In this document: positions 28,368 through 37,482 of the stretch, one piece after another | Position numbering within the stretch: the stretch's first letter is position 1 | Layout of the letters: every line of letters begins with the position of its first letter | NCBI RefSeq assembly: GCF_001975985.1 | Contig: NZ_MTQF01000004.1 | Location: 403,838 to 467,837 of the forward strand | DNA: 64,000 nt | Source: [Flexibacter] sp. ATCC 35103 | Lineage (GTDB): Bacteria; Bacteroidota; Bacteroidia; Flavobacteriales; Flavobacteriaceae | Direction: 5' to 3' | Program-made: the position numbers and the translations under genes | The notes under the pieces: model-generated | The model's database searches: none | Seen by the model: only the letters and a program-made list of their open reading frames with translations | What the model was told of the DNA's origin: nothing

Positions 28368-30377
28368 ATGGCAACAAATATCACCACCATTCTCAACTGG
28401 TTTAAAACCGGTAAAAAGCCAACTCAGGAACAATTCTGGAGTACCTGGCAAAGCTTTTGGCACAAGGACGAAACAATCCCGCAAAGCAGCATAACAAATC
28501 TGGTAAGTTCACTGGATGCTAAGGAAAACTTAGGAAATAAAAGCTTAACCATTTCCTCATCATCAACAAACAATGATTATCCGTCTTCAAAAACGGTTTA
28601 TGATTTTGTAAATGAATTTGTAAAAACCGAAAACAATTTAAATACTGAAGATATTTTAAATCTGGTTGAATCTAACTCTTTGATTCCGGGTAATTATTAT
28701 TTGATAAATGATTTTCAAACCATTTATACAATTAACGGTTCAGACTCTGCTCCAAAAATAACAACAAAACGAATTGATTCTTTTCCGGCAAATTACGCTG
28801 CTCTAAACGGTGGATATGATTTAAATTTAATTGTAGGCAAAACTGTGGTAATTAGTAAGCTTCCGGCCGGTTATTCAGGGGCGTTAACCGTTGGTTCAAG
28901 CACAACTGTTTCCCTTTCATATATGGGTTATTATTTCCGTTTTGCTAATGGAATGCAAAATGTTTTAGGATTAGAATTTGAATATTCAATGCCCAGATAT
29001 TCTAATGGAATTGCTGATAATTTAGTTGTTAACGATTCTAACGGAAAACCTGTAATACGCCCCGGAGGAGTATTAAATACTGAAGTACATAATGGTACGC
29101 AGTATATGAATATGTTAGCAGATGAAAACCTTGGAGTTCAGCTAGAATCAATTATTTTAAGGGCAAAATCCAGCAACGAATTTGAATTAGAAGGAAAATC
29201 AATCACATATCCTGACGATATTATCGAATATAGATTGCCTGTTGCAGGCAATGTTGCAACAAAAGGCACAATATTAAGACGATACAATAATGCTCTTAAT
29301 ATTGATTTAAAAATTGACTGGAGAGTGCAACGCTATCGCAGATGGAAAATTTCTGCTGATTCAATTTTAAAAATACTTAATCAAGATCAACCAGTTACTT
29401 CGTTAACCGGATTTGCTGGTGTTTACCAATTTACAGCGACAAACTCAACTAAAACAACAACTGAACGTTTTTATATAGCGTCAGATTTAGATAGTGAATC
29501 ATTAGCTATAGATGCTGACACAAAGATTATTGATTTCACAATGGAGGTTAGTTCTTATGATCAGGCCAAAGATTTTACAATCTTTAAAATAGATCAAAAT
29601 CATCAACCCGTCAATATTAAAATGATGAAGGTTTCCGGATCTTTTGACAATACCGTGATTCAAAATAATTTAAGTGAAATAAATTTTGATACTAATATAG
29701 ATGCTGAAGTATTAAGCAATACAACATTTGTATGTTCTGTTACAATCAGCGGAACTTTTAGTAAAATATATGAAAGCTTATTTTTAGATAGTTTTCATAT
29801 CACATCTGATAATAGTAAGGCAGAAATCGTGATTAGTAAAATAAAGTCATTACCGTACTTCATGATTGAGGGAGCAAATTCTTCGCAAATTTTTAATTCT
29901 GTAATTGGGGTTAATACTAATAATTATAGTAGTGCTCCTAATCCTTCTGTTAGATGGTTAAGAATAGAAAACATACAAGGTTCATTTTTAAAAAAAGTAC
30001 TTTTAGGCGGTTCATCAACTTATTATAATTTTAATAATTCTCAAATTAACAACTGTACTTTGTTTTTCTATTATAATCAACGTAATGAGTATTCAATATT
30101 ATTTTATGAAAACAGCAAATTAATATTTAATAATTGCCTCATGCTTTCAATGTCAATCTTCAACAGATCTAAATTGGGTAATGTCATATTTAATGATATA
30201 CTAAGCAACGTTTTTTATGCACCGCCATCTGTGTCAGGAAGGGATATTTACACCAATTCAACAGATTTAAATGAAATTCAAATTAAAATGAATAAATACA
30301 CTCATAAGTTATACTATGAAGAGCGCGATGCATTAGATGTTTTAACCGTTAAGACATATGCAACTCCTTTGCCATAA
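28368..30377 (+). CDS. Tail fiber 3 with conserved attachment N-terminus and beta-helix-like body
   Basis: 669 residues. Residues 1-50 (NWFKTGKKPTQEQFWSTWQS) belong to the same docking module as fibers 1 and 2, followed by a short helical segment (YPSSKTVYDFVNEFVK) usual in fiber necks. Residues about 120-350 form a globular region. Residues about 420-640 repeat short beta strands with Asn and Ser turns, as in a right-handed beta helix. Last gene of the fiber transcript before a hairpin. Confidence 0.65.
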   Translation: MATNITTILNWFKTGKKPTQEQFWSTWQSFWHKDETIPQSSITNLVSSLDAKENLGNKSLTISSSSTNNDYPSSKTVYDFVNEFVKTENNLNTEDILNLVESNSLIPGNYYLINDFQTIYTINGSDSAPKITTKRIDSFPANYAALNGGYDLNLIVGKTVVISKLPAGYSGALTVGSSTTVSLSYMGYYFRFANGMQNVLGLEFEYSMPRYSNGIADNLVVNDSNGKPVIRPGGVLNTEVHNGTQYMNMLADENLGVQLESIILRAKSSNEFELEGKSITYPDDIIEYRLPVAGNVATKGTILRRYNNALNIDLKIDWRVQRYRRWKISADSILKILNQDQPVTSLTGFAGVYQFTATNSTKTTTERFYIASDLDSESLAIDADTKIIDFTMEVSSYDQAKDFTIFKIDQNHQPVNIKMMKVSGSFDNTVIQNNLSEINFDTNIDAEVLSNTTFVCSVTISGTFSKIYESLFLDSFHITSDNSKAEIVISKIKSLPYFMIEGANSSQIFNSVIGVNTNNYSSAPNPSVRWLRIENIQGSFLKKVLLGGSSTYYNFNNSQINNCTLFFYYNQRNEYSILFYENSKLIFNNCLMLSMSIFNRSKLGNVIFNDILSNVFYAPPSVSGRDIYTNSTDLNEIQIKMNKYTHKLYYEERDALDVLTVKTYATPLP

Positions 30378-30426
30378 AATGAAATTATAATTAGAGCATA
30401 AAAACAATTCATTACCATTTTAAAAT

Positions 30427-30478
30427 AAACATCCAAGATGCCTGAGAATATAAATTCTCTGGCTTCCTGGGTATTTTT
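30427..30478 (+). terminator. Terminator after the fiber cluster
   Basis: Imperfect outer stem CATCCAAGATGCC / GGCTTCCTGGGT, inner stem AGAAT / ATTCT, followed by ATTTTT. Confidence 0.6.
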
Positions 30479-30596
30479 GCTTCTGCGTATTTGAGAAAAA
30501 CATGATTGTAATTATTCTAAAATATTTAATAGATTATCTGAACAAAAAAAACTTTTAAACACTGATAAACAATAATTTACAAACATTTTTTTCTTA

Positions 30597-30658
30597 CTGA
30601 AACTACTGAATACAGACCTTCATTTTTTCGTTTTTCACACTCTTCCGCCGTATTTTTA
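30597..30658 (+). promoter_or_regulatory. Box promoter 3 (hub/spike/effector operon)
   Basis: CTGAAACTACTG at 30597-30608 within TTACTGAAACTACTGA, and TATTTTTA at 30651-30658; spacing 54 bp. It precedes the operon from 30795 to 36342 with a leader of about 130 bases. The rest of 30479-30594 shows nothing else. Confidence 0.75.
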
Positions 30659-30794
30659 CATACTCTAATTCCAACAATTGGTTTGCCTGAAAGGCGAAAA
30701 AAAATTACTGCTTTCAAAATATTTGTGAAAGTGGGCACCTCAACTATACAAATAACTTTTAGCAATCATAGTAACAATTAAACAATAACTAATC

Positions 30795-30989
30795 ATGGAT
30801 TATACACCCAGAGATTTAGGAGAAACACCTAAAACACCAGACATGAGTAATTTTAAAAATCCTTTAATGCAAGCATCAGAAGGAAGCATTTTTATAGAAA
30901 GTTTTAATATCACGCCTTTAAATCTATCCGAAAAAGGAGAAAACCTGACCGAAATTATAAAAAAAGAAAGCAGGGACAGCAGTATTTAA
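30795..30989 (+). CDS. Small protein of the tail locus
   Basis: 64 residues, first gene of the hub/spike operon. It is polar and Pro-rich at the N-terminus (MDYTPRDLGETPKTPDMSNF) and acidic/basic at the C-terminus. No family or motif recognised; position suggests a conserved small structural or assembly protein. Confidence 0.5.
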   Translation: MDYTPRDLGETPKTPDMSNFKNPLMQASEGSIFIESFNITPLNLSEKGENLTEIIKKESRDSSI

Positions 30990-31054
30990 ATATTCTAAAG
31001 CTTTCAACCCACAATTCTGCATCACAAAAAAAACAAAATCTAAAACCCTAAAAA

Positions 31055-31525
31055 ATGCCAGACGAAATAGCCATAGAAAAACTAAAAGAAAAATACGGAA
31101 CAGTATTAAAACTGACTTCTGATGATCAATTAACAACTACTTACTGCAAGAAACCATCCTTTAACACATTTATAAAGTATCAAAATAAATACAAAGACAA
31201 TCCGCATGAAGCGATCTTGTTTTTATTTAAGGAATGTGTTCTTGACAAGCAAAATTATGATGATGAATTTATGCTTTCGGCAGGAAATTCTATTGTAGCA
31301 ATGGTCAAAAACGATAGCGAATTCACCATCGATTCGACGCCAAAAAAAGATGAATTCAAAAAATCTGCTGCGCTTATTCGTCATGCGTTTCAGGTAGATC
31401 CGTATCAATTATCAATAGATGAGTTTTATAAACTACTTGAAGAAGCTCTTTGGCTGCAAAAACATAACGATAAAAGACTGGAAAACACCTTCATGACAGC
31501 TCTTGCACAAACATTTTCAAATTAA
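31055..31525 (+). CDS. Tail assembly chaperone-like protein, paralogue of the protein at 40833
   Basis: 156 residues. Residues about 8-75 align with the protein at 40833: KLT followed by D residues, then YCKKP against YFKKP, then EAILFLFKECVLD against EALEVLFKNCYLG. Both are small acidic-helical proteins placed where tail assembly chaperones are found in phage tails. The expected next gene, a tape measure protein, is absent; a hub adaptor follows instead. Role is inferred. Confidence 0.5.
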   Translation: MPDEIAIEKLKEKYGTVLKLTSDDQLTTTYCKKPSFNTFIKYQNKYKDNPHEAILFLFKECVLDKQNYDDEFMLSAGNSIVAMVKNDSEFTIDSTPKKDEFKKSAALIRHAFQVDPYQLSIDEFYKLLEEALWLQKHNDKRLENTFMTALAQTFSN

Positions 31526-31545
31526 AAAACAAAAAATAAATCATT

Positions 31546-32103
31546 ATGAAATTCAATTTTAATGTAAACGAAATTTTAAATACAAAAGACACTGAATATA
31601 GCGGTATAAATTATAACGAATCAGAGTCGAAAGATTTTATTATCGACAAAACCGGAGGTGAATTTAATCTAAGGGTTTTTGCTCCTTTGGTTTTTGAACC
31701 TCTGATAAAAACAGATCTAAATTTACCCTCTCTAAGAATAGATGCTGTTACGGTTAATCTGAATCGTTCAAAAATTATAAAAAAAGAAGGGATAGAAGGA
31801 AGAGATTCAACTATTAAGGAACATATTACAAATGGTGATTTCAGCATTTCGATAGAAGGATTAATCGCCAGTGAAACAGGAGATGAATATCCAAAGGAGA
31901 AACTTTTTTTACTGAAACAATTCCTGAATGCTCCTTATGCCTTAAGAGTAACGCATGCGATTTTGAACCGATTTGGTATTTATGAATTGGTGATAGACTC
32001 CTACTCTATTCCTTCTATTTCTGGAACAAAAAACATTCAAAAATTTACTGCCAGCGCCACATCAGATGAAACTGTAGAACTAATAATTAGAGACAATGCT
32101 TAA
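31546..32103 (+). CDS. DUF6046-like tail hub adaptor protein
   Basis: 185 residues. The central part GRDSTIKEHITNGDFSISIE followed by GLIASETG and KLFLLKQFLNAPYALRV resembles the Bacteroidetes phage-tail DUF6046 group, which sits between tape measure and hub genes. It overlaps the next gene by 8 bases, so the two are translationally coupled. Family identity is from memory of the pattern and is moderately sure. Confidence 0.55.
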   Translation: MKFNFNVNEILNTKDTEYSGINYNESESKDFIIDKTGGEFNLRVFAPLVFEPLIKTDLNLPSLRIDAVTVNLNRSKIIKKEGIEGRDSTIKEHITNGDFSISIEGLIASETGDEYPKEKLFLLKQFLNAPYALRVTHAILNRFGIYELVIDSYSIPSISGTKNIQKFTASATSDETVELIIRDNA

Positions 32104-33397
32104 ACTAAATGCTAAAATTAGAGTTTACGAGACAGTAAAACTTATCCCAACTCCTAAATTTTATGAATTTACCTATGTAAAAAATGTAGACATAAGCAGT
32201 TCATACAAATCCCTTACTGATACAGCCACTATTGTAATGCCTCAAAAAGTATATACAGATACAAAAGGATTTGATCAGAGCTTGTTTACAATTGCAAACG
32301 GTACCGAAAAAACAATTCATGACTTTTTTAAACTCGAAAATTTCATAGAAATATTTTTAGGCTATGATGGAGATTACAAACCTGCTTTTAGAGGTTATAT
32401 TACAGGAGTACAAGCTGATATAAATGCTGTAATAACTTGCGAAGATGCAATGTATGCTTTTAAAAAAGTAAAGGCAGTAAAAGATGATGATGTTCAGGAT
32501 AAGAATGATACTCTGAATTTTGTGGCTACAAATCCAACTACGAATGTCGAAAATTTTAATCCAAAAACCTTTTTCGAAAAGAGAATCAAAGAATTGAAAT
32601 TACCTTTTAAAGTAAATGCCCTTGACGAAGAATTAGGAAATATAATGATCAACAGAAACCAAAGTCTTGCCCAGGTTTTTGAGATGCTAAAAGAAAAAGG
32701 AATATTTACTTATTTTAAAATCGAAGATGCTGCGCCAGTACTTACAATTACTAATAATCCGCAGCAACATACTGCAGTTGAATTAGCCGGTTTTATAGAT
32801 CGAAATTTTATTAAAAGTCCGTTAGCAGGAGCACTTGTAAAAAAGTTGATTAATCAGGGGATTTCTCTTTTAAGTGCTCAATTAAGTAAAGCCACTCAAT
32901 CCCTTTCTGATCGTTTTTTAGGACAAGTACGTTTTAGGTTTCGTTATAATATTATCGAAGATAAATTAGTTGTGGTCAAAGAGTCTACAAAAAATACACG
33001 TTTACGAGTAGAAAAATACTTTAAAAACTCAAACACTCCAATTTATATTGAATTGGGCGATCCGAACGGGCAATTAACAAAAACCCATGTTTTACATAAT
33101 GATACGGATGATTTGCCAAATGATCCAACTGCTTTCAAAAAAGCAACGACACAAATAGCTTCAGAATTGTATCAATATGCTGCTTTAAGAGCAATGGAAT
33201 CTAAACCAAGCGGGTTTGAAGGTTCTTTTCTAACATTTGGAGAACCGTTTGTACGACCTACAGATCAGGTAATTCTTGAAAACGCAAAGGATAAAGAAAA
33301 AAACGGCACTTTTCAGGTCGAAAAAGTAGAACGAAGTTTTGGCGAAAGCGGTTATCGACAAAGGATTTTTATAGGACGAAGAGTAGAAGCAATTTAA
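32096..33397 (+). CDS. Baseplate hub protein, gpD / gp27 (late control D)-like
   Basis: 433 residues. The N-terminus YVKNVDISSSYKSLTDTATI and FIEIFLGYDGDYKPAFRGYI are the two beta strands patterns of the hub domain in phage gpD, T4 gp27 and the VgrG N-terminal half. Later SLAQVFEMLKEKGIFTYFKI is the usual Bacteroidetes hub segment. It would form the trimeric ring linking tube to spike. It precedes the spike gene by 10 bp, so hub and spike are separate chains rather than a fused VgrG. Confidence 0.75.
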   Translation: MLKLNAKIRVYETVKLIPTPKFYEFTYVKNVDISSSYKSLTDTATIVMPQKVYTDTKGFDQSLFTIANGTEKTIHDFFKLENFIEIFLGYDGDYKPAFRGYITGVQADINAVITCEDAMYAFKKVKAVKDDDVQDKNDTLNFVATNPTTNVENFNPKTFFEKRIKELKLPFKVNALDEELGNIMINRNQSLAQVFEMLKEKGIFTYFKIEDAAPVLTITNNPQQHTAVELAGFIDRNFIKSPLAGALVKKLINQGISLLSAQLSKATQSLSDRFLGQVRFRFRYNIIEDKLVVVKESTKNTRLRVEKYFKNSNTPIYIELGDPNGQLTKTHVLHNDTDDLPNDPTAFKKATTQIASELYQYAALRAMESKPSGFEGSFLTFGEPFVRPTDQVILENAKDKEKNGTFQVEKVERSFGESGYRQRIFIGRRVEAI

Positions 33398-33407
33398 AAA
33401 AACAAAA

Positions 33408-34340
33408 ATGGGAAATATAACAGATCTAATAAAAGATGTCGCCAATAAAAATCAATTGATTGAAACTTTTGCGGCAAAAGTCATCGAAATAAATAAGGAA
33501 ACAGAATCACCTCATAATACAAATGATGCTTATACGGTAAATATTATGCGCGCTGATGGCGCCATACTTAAAAACGTAAGATTGAAAGCTTCAATCCTTG
33601 ATGTAGAACAAGGAATTATTACCATTCCTAAAAAAGACAGCTGGGTTTTGGCCACAATTATTGACAAAGTAGAAACGAGAGCGTTTGTTTCGCAATTTTC
33701 TGAAGTTGAAAGACTTATGGGAAGAATTCAAGGAACAAATGAACCAAAATTGCTTTTTGATTATAGCAGCGATGGCGAGTTATTACAAATTCGTTATGTA
33801 AAAACTGACATAATAACAGAAACCGACGAAACAAAAATTATTGATGTAGCTAAAATCGAATTTAACAAAGATAAAAACTTTAAGGTAAGCTACTTTGATG
33901 ACGATGAAAAACCATTGGCAACTACACATTTTACATCTGAGAGCTTGACAACAACTTTTAATTCGATTAAAGACAAGCAAGTAAAAGAACGTGTGGCATT
34001 CACTCTTAGACAAGGAGAAGCTACCTTAAAATTAAATAATCAAGAAGGTAAAAAACAAAGTACTATCACAATAGATCAGAATAAAATTTCTGGTTTACTA
34101 TATGATGATCAGGAAGCTGAAAAATTAGTTTTTGAATTAAATAGTGAGAATGACAGTATCCAATTAAGGAAAAACGATAAGAATTTAATCGAACTGAAAG
34201 GAAAAACAGCCATTACTTTAAAAAGCGAAGGAGATATTAACATTGAAGCAAAAAATATTAATCTGAAATCGACTGAAAAAATCAATATAAATGCCACAGG
34301 AGATACTATTATAAGCGGAGAAAAAGTAAAAATTAATTAA
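33408..34340 (+). CDS. Central spike protein, gpV / gp5-like
   Basis: 310 residues. Residues about 20-115 form an OB-fold-like beta domain (AAKVIEINKETESPHNTNDA, then GIITIPKKDSWVLATII) as in gp5/gpV spikes. Residues about 210-310 consist of short alternating strands (LIELKGKTAITLKSEGDINI, then EAKNINLKSTEKININAT) typical of a trimeric beta-helix needle. It would pierce the target envelope with the tip protein encoded next. Confidence 0.75.
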   Translation: MGNITDLIKDVANKNQLIETFAAKVIEINKETESPHNTNDAYTVNIMRADGAILKNVRLKASILDVEQGIITIPKKDSWVLATIIDKVETRAFVSQFSEVERLMGRIQGTNEPKLLFDYSSDGELLQIRYVKTDIITETDETKIIDVAKIEFNKDKNFKVSYFDDDEKPLATTHFTSESLTTTFNSIKDKQVKERVAFTLRQGEATLKLNNQEGKKQSTITIDQNKISGLLYDDQEAEKLVFELNSENDSIQLRKNDKNLIELKGKTAITLKSEGDINIEAKNINLKSTEKININATGDTIISGEKVKIN

Positions 34341-34343
34341 ATT

Positions 34344-34988
34344 ATGGCTACCAAATATGTATGCAACGGTGCGTTATGCGTCTGCAATAAGGGCGCTACA
34401 GGAGGCGTTTTAGAAGTAAAATCTCAAAGCAACATTTTTATTCAGGAAAAATTGATGGCTACTGATAGTGATTTAACTTTCGAAGTTCCTCTTACTGGAC
34501 TCTGTTCAATAACTCAAAAAGCATGTAAACCTGCTTTATTGACTAAATGGGAAACACCTGCAAGTAATGTATTCGAAGGAGATAAAAAAGCTCTTTTACA
34601 AACCTCAACCTTAAAATGTGATGTTGGAGGGGAGATTAGTATAACAGATCCACAACAAACTGGATCTAGAACTGTTATATTTGATAATTATTCAGCCTCG
34701 GAAATCATAAAAACAAAGCAAATTGTAAGTGCTTCCTGGATGACTGGAGATTTTAAAAACAATATAAAAAATGCCTCATATAATGAAAAAATAAGTCTTT
34801 TAGTTAAAACTATTAATTATGAAGCCGGAGAAACAATCACTATAATTGTAGATGAAAAAGATGGTAAAGATATAAATCAAGGTATTAAAGAAATTAGTTT
34901 AAGTGGAATAGTCAATGAAAATGGTTTTGCAGAGTTGAAAGAAATTATAGAAATCGAATCACCAAAACAAAATACAACATGGATATAA
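34344..34988 (+). CDS. PAAR-like tip protein (DUF4280)
   Basis: 214 residues. The N-terminus YVCNGALCVCNKGATGG has Cys7, Cys12 and Cys14, and LTGLCSITQKACKPALL has Cys54 and Cys61; with LKCDVGGEISITDPQQ this is the DUF4280 pattern, known as a PAAR-like spike tip in injection systems. The C-terminal about 80 residues (ASWMTGDFKNNIKNASYNEK onward) are an extension beyond the tip and may carry or bind cargo. It overlaps the following gene by 10 bases. Confidence 0.75.
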   Translation: MATKYVCNGALCVCNKGATGGVLEVKSQSNIFIQEKLMATDSDLTFEVPLTGLCSITQKACKPALLTKWETPASNVFEGDKKALLQTSTLKCDVGGEISITDPQQTGSRTVIFDNYSASEIIKTKQIVSASWMTGDFKNNIKNASYNEKISLLVKTINYEAGETITIIVDEKDGKDINQGIKEISLSGIVNENGFAELKEIIEIESPKQNTTWI

Positions 34989-35869
34989 CACTTCAAATAA
35001 AAGAAATTAGTGGTAATACTAATTTTAAACAAGTTTCTTTAAAAATTAGTAATCCAGTAGAAGGAGATTTTTTTGATGTGTCTGGAAATTATTTGGGTTC
35101 AACGAAACAAAGCAAAAAAGAGATTTATATTTTGGGTAGGGATTTTATAAAAAATCCCTATTCCAGAAATAATCTTCCCAAAGATTTTTATGACAAACAA
35201 GTATCCTTTGATGGGCGAGGCAATATAGTAAACAGTAAAATTGGTGGTCAATACGGAACTATAATTACTGATTTATCAATTGAAACCAAATCAAAAATCG
35301 TTGAAAGAATTTTTAATCATTACTATACTGAGGCAGGTTTTAATTTGAATGAATTAAAATATAGAACAATTACAGATGCAGATGACTTAGACAGACATTT
35401 AGATAAGGCTGAAATTCAAAGACGAAATGATAAATATACGGAAGGTAGAAGACTTCAACTCGAAGGCACCGGATTTGCAATAACCAGAATTGGAGGATAT
35501 ACTAATTATTCTGATTATTTGAAAAAATTTGAAGGTGAAATAAGCATCTGTTATTCCCATCTTGGATTTAATTTTGACACCGGTTATGACATTATGAGTA
35601 TTTGTGCACATGAACATAAACATCTTGAAGATTGTATAAAAGATTTACAAAATAATACCAAGATAAATTCAGAAAACAGAGCATATACTCATCAAACTCT
35701 AGTTGACAAAAATTGGCCTTTTGTGTCATTTCGATTTAAAGCTGGAATGTATTTTAATACTCCAGCAAGCTCAAACATGTATAAAGATGACTTTAAAAAA
35801 GCATTTGGAAAACAGGAAGATTATCAAGGATTTATTGAATATGTACCAGGTAAAAACATCACTTTATGA
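34979..35869 (+). CDS. Putative spike-linked effector with HExxH metallopeptidase-like motif
   Basis: 296 residues, translationally coupled to the PAAR-like tip. Residues 29-53 (GDFFDVSGNYLGSTKQ) match a short module in the protein at 41215. The C-terminal half contains CAHEHKHLEDCIKDL, where H211-E212-x-x-H215 forms an HExxH zinc-binding pattern. No signal peptide is present, as expected for a protein delivered by the particle. Toxin activity is inferred; a degenerate or structural role is possible. Confidence 0.5.
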   Translation: MDITLQIKEISGNTNFKQVSLKISNPVEGDFFDVSGNYLGSTKQSKKEIYILGRDFIKNPYSRNNLPKDFYDKQVSFDGRGNIVNSKIGGQYGTIITDLSIETKSKIVERIFNHYYTEAGFNLNELKYRTITDADDLDRHLDKAEIQRRNDKYTEGRRLQLEGTGFAITRIGGYTNYSDYLKKFEGEISICYSHLGFNFDTGYDIMSICAHEHKHLEDCIKDLQNNTKINSENRAYTHQTLVDKNWPFVSFRFKAGMYFNTPASSNMYKDDFKKAFGKQEDYQGFIEYVPGKNITL

Positions 35870-36342
35870 AAAAAATATCATTTCTATTTTTATTTTTATT
35901 AGCTGTTTCTTGCAGCAAAGATAAAAAAACACAACCTCTTACCTCTATAGAGAAAATCGAGTATATCGACTTAGATTACGAAAAACAGCCAGGTGTAATT
36001 ATAGATATTCAAGTCAATGACTCAATTATAGCTAAAAAGTTTGAAAATAAAGAACTAAGAGAATTTATAATATATTCAATCAAAAAGGAAGATAGAAATT
36101 ATTTTTCTTATGAATTGTGGAAAGCTCCAATAAGAAAAGGGAATGTTTTTTCATTTTTAATTCGTACAAGTTATTTTTCTCAAAATATTTCGGATAAAGG
36201 AAAAAAAGAAAAAAAAATTTGGAATAAAGATAATATTACAAAAGCATTAAGTGGTGATATAGGTTTAATTTTTAATAAAGATACTATTCATGTTAAACCT
36301 AGTAAAGATCGGAAAATCGTAATACAAGAACTAAATAATTGA
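35866..36342 (+). CDS. Lipoprotein next to the putative effector (immunity candidate)
   Basis: 158 residues with signal peptide and lipobox (FLFLLAVSCSKDKK), so anchored in the cell envelope. The mature part is charged and without known domain (YIDLDYEKQPGVIIDIQVND). It overlaps the effector stop by 4 bases and is the last gene of the operon. Small envelope lipoproteins directly after effectors are often their antidotes; this is inference from position. Confidence 0.45.
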   Translation: MKKISFLFLFLLAVSCSKDKKTQPLTSIEKIEYIDLDYEKQPGVIIDIQVNDSIIAKKFENKELREFIIYSIKKEDRNYFSYELWKAPIRKGNVFSFLIRTSYFSQNISDKGKKEKKIWNKDNITKALSGDIGLIFNKDTIHVKPSKDRKIVIQELNN

Positions 36343-36349
36343 AAAACTA

Positions 36350-36396
36350 AAAAAAAGAGAAAATTTCAGGTTAACTGAAATTTTCTCTTTTTTTAG
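36350..36396. terminator. Bidirectional terminator between lipoprotein and repressor genes
   Basis: Perfect 18-bp stem AAAAAGAGAAAATTTCAG / complement with loop GTTAA, T runs on both strands. Confidence 0.9.
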
Positions 36397-36397
36397 T

Positions 36398-37198
36398 TTA
36401 ATTCAGTTTTTTTCTCAAACTTTCTTCCATTTCATAGAATTTACTTTCAAGATCGTGAATCTTTTCGTAAATATTAATAGGATCCGGCATTTGTTTAGAG
36501 GCATACATACTTGCGTACCAAACTTCCAGGATATCTTCGGCATAAATAGAATACATGGGGTAATTTCCGTCTCTGTTATCAGATTTCAGGATTAATTTTC
36601 CGCTTTCCCTAATTCGATTTAAAACCCTTTTTACCACTACTCCATCATTTTTACTGATGATTACATAAATTCTTCCGTCAAGAATATCATCAAAATTATC
36701 TACATATTTTCCAAAAAGATAATCTCCGTCATGTATCGTTGTCGACATTGAGTTCCCTTTTATTTCAAAACATCGATACGTTCCGTTTTTTAGCATTGGC
36801 ATACTAAACGAAGGAAGGCTTTCCATGTATTCAGGATCAGCATAACCGTCTAAATATCCCGCACGTGCCTTAACTCCAACAAAATTAATATTTTCTTCTC
36901 CAGCTTCATTTACCGTAATAATCTTTGGTAAATGCAATCCAACTTCAGCATTGGGTTTAGTAGTAAATATTTCATCACTTTCTCCAAAAAAATAATCCGG
37001 ATTTACGTTACAGTGCTTAATTATACTTTGAAGGAGATCAAATCCAGGTTTTGTTCTTTTTCTATCTCCATCTGCCTGCAATCGTCCAATCGTGATACTA
37101 TCAATTGTTGTACTTGTAACTCCTATTAATTTCGCAAATGAGTTATTGTTTAACTTCATCTCGTCTATAATACGTTTTATCTTAGTATGTATTTCCAT
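36398..37198 (-). CDS. XRE-S24 (LexA/CI-type) self-cleaving repressor
   Basis: 266 residues from the ATG at 37198; a longer start adds 18 poor residues. Residues about 5-75 form a helix-turn-helix (NSFAKLIGVTSTTIDSITIG). The C-terminal S24 domain has the cleavage site A113-G114 in KARAGYLDG, Ser150 in GNSMS and Lys190 in GVVVKRVL, the known catalytic dyad of LexA and CI. It is expected to lose activity through RecA-stimulated self-cleavage on DNA damage. It is divergent from the tail operon at 37483 with repeated operators between. -7 element TAGTTTTG lies on the minus strand at 37274-37267. Confidence 0.9.
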   Translation of the reverse strand: MEIHTKIKRIIDEMKLNNNSFAKLIGVTSTTIDSITIGRLQADGDRKRTKPGFDLLQSIIKHCNVNPDYFFGESDEIFTTKPNAEVGLHLPKIITVNEAGEENINFVGVKARAGYLDGYADPEYMESLPSFSMPMLKNGTYRCFEIKGNSMSTTIHDGDYLFGKYVDNFDDILDGRIYVIISKNDGVVVKRVLNRIRESGKLILKSDNRDGNYPMYSIYAEDILEVWYASMYASKQMPDPINIYEKIHDLESKFYEMEESLRKKLN

Positions 37199-37227
37199 GT
37201 TATAATTGCATTTATTTTTTTTATGTA

Positions 37228-37463
37228 ATATGTTTTGAATATTATCAAACATTCCACTATATGTTGCAAAACTAAAAAATATAATGCAAATAACAGCACT
37301 CTTTTATATTTTTTTAATAAAACAACTGATTTTCAATACAATTGTAACCTCTTTCTTATTGTATTACTAGAACATATGGCATAAAAAAGCAAATCATATT
37401 ACTGAAACTATTGCATTTTTTGTCTCAATATGTTGTATATTTTAAAACATATGTTGTATATTT
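37228..37463. promoter_or_regulatory. Repressor operator cluster (four ATATGTT copies)
   Basis: ATATGTT occurs at 37228-37234, 37259-37265, 37428-37434 and 37449-37455. The last two are part of a 15-bp identical repeat ATATGTTGTATATTT with starts 21 bp apart, two helical turns, covering the -7 element of box promoter 4. The first two lie in the repressor leader or over its start region, fitting autoregulation. Confidence 0.6.
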
Positions 37464-37464
37464 G
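37402..37464 (+). promoter_or_regulatory. Box promoter 4 (tail completion gene and small HTH gene)
   Basis: CTGAAACTATTG at 37402-37413 and a perfect -7 TATATTTG at 37457-37464; spacing 55 bp. It uniquely combines the box with the repressor operator repeats, and a TTG sits 21 bp before the -7. The leader is only about 12 bases. Confidence 0.7.
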
Positions 37465-37482
37465 TAAAAAATAATCCATCAT

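Noticed and set aside
30577..30765. 62-codon minus-strand frame between fiber and hub operons
   Set aside because: It runs across box promoter 3 and shows no protein-like pattern.
37428..37463. ATATGTTG repeats as a CRISPR or iteron array
   Set aside because: Only two close copies with no spacer regularity; position over a -7 element fits an operator.
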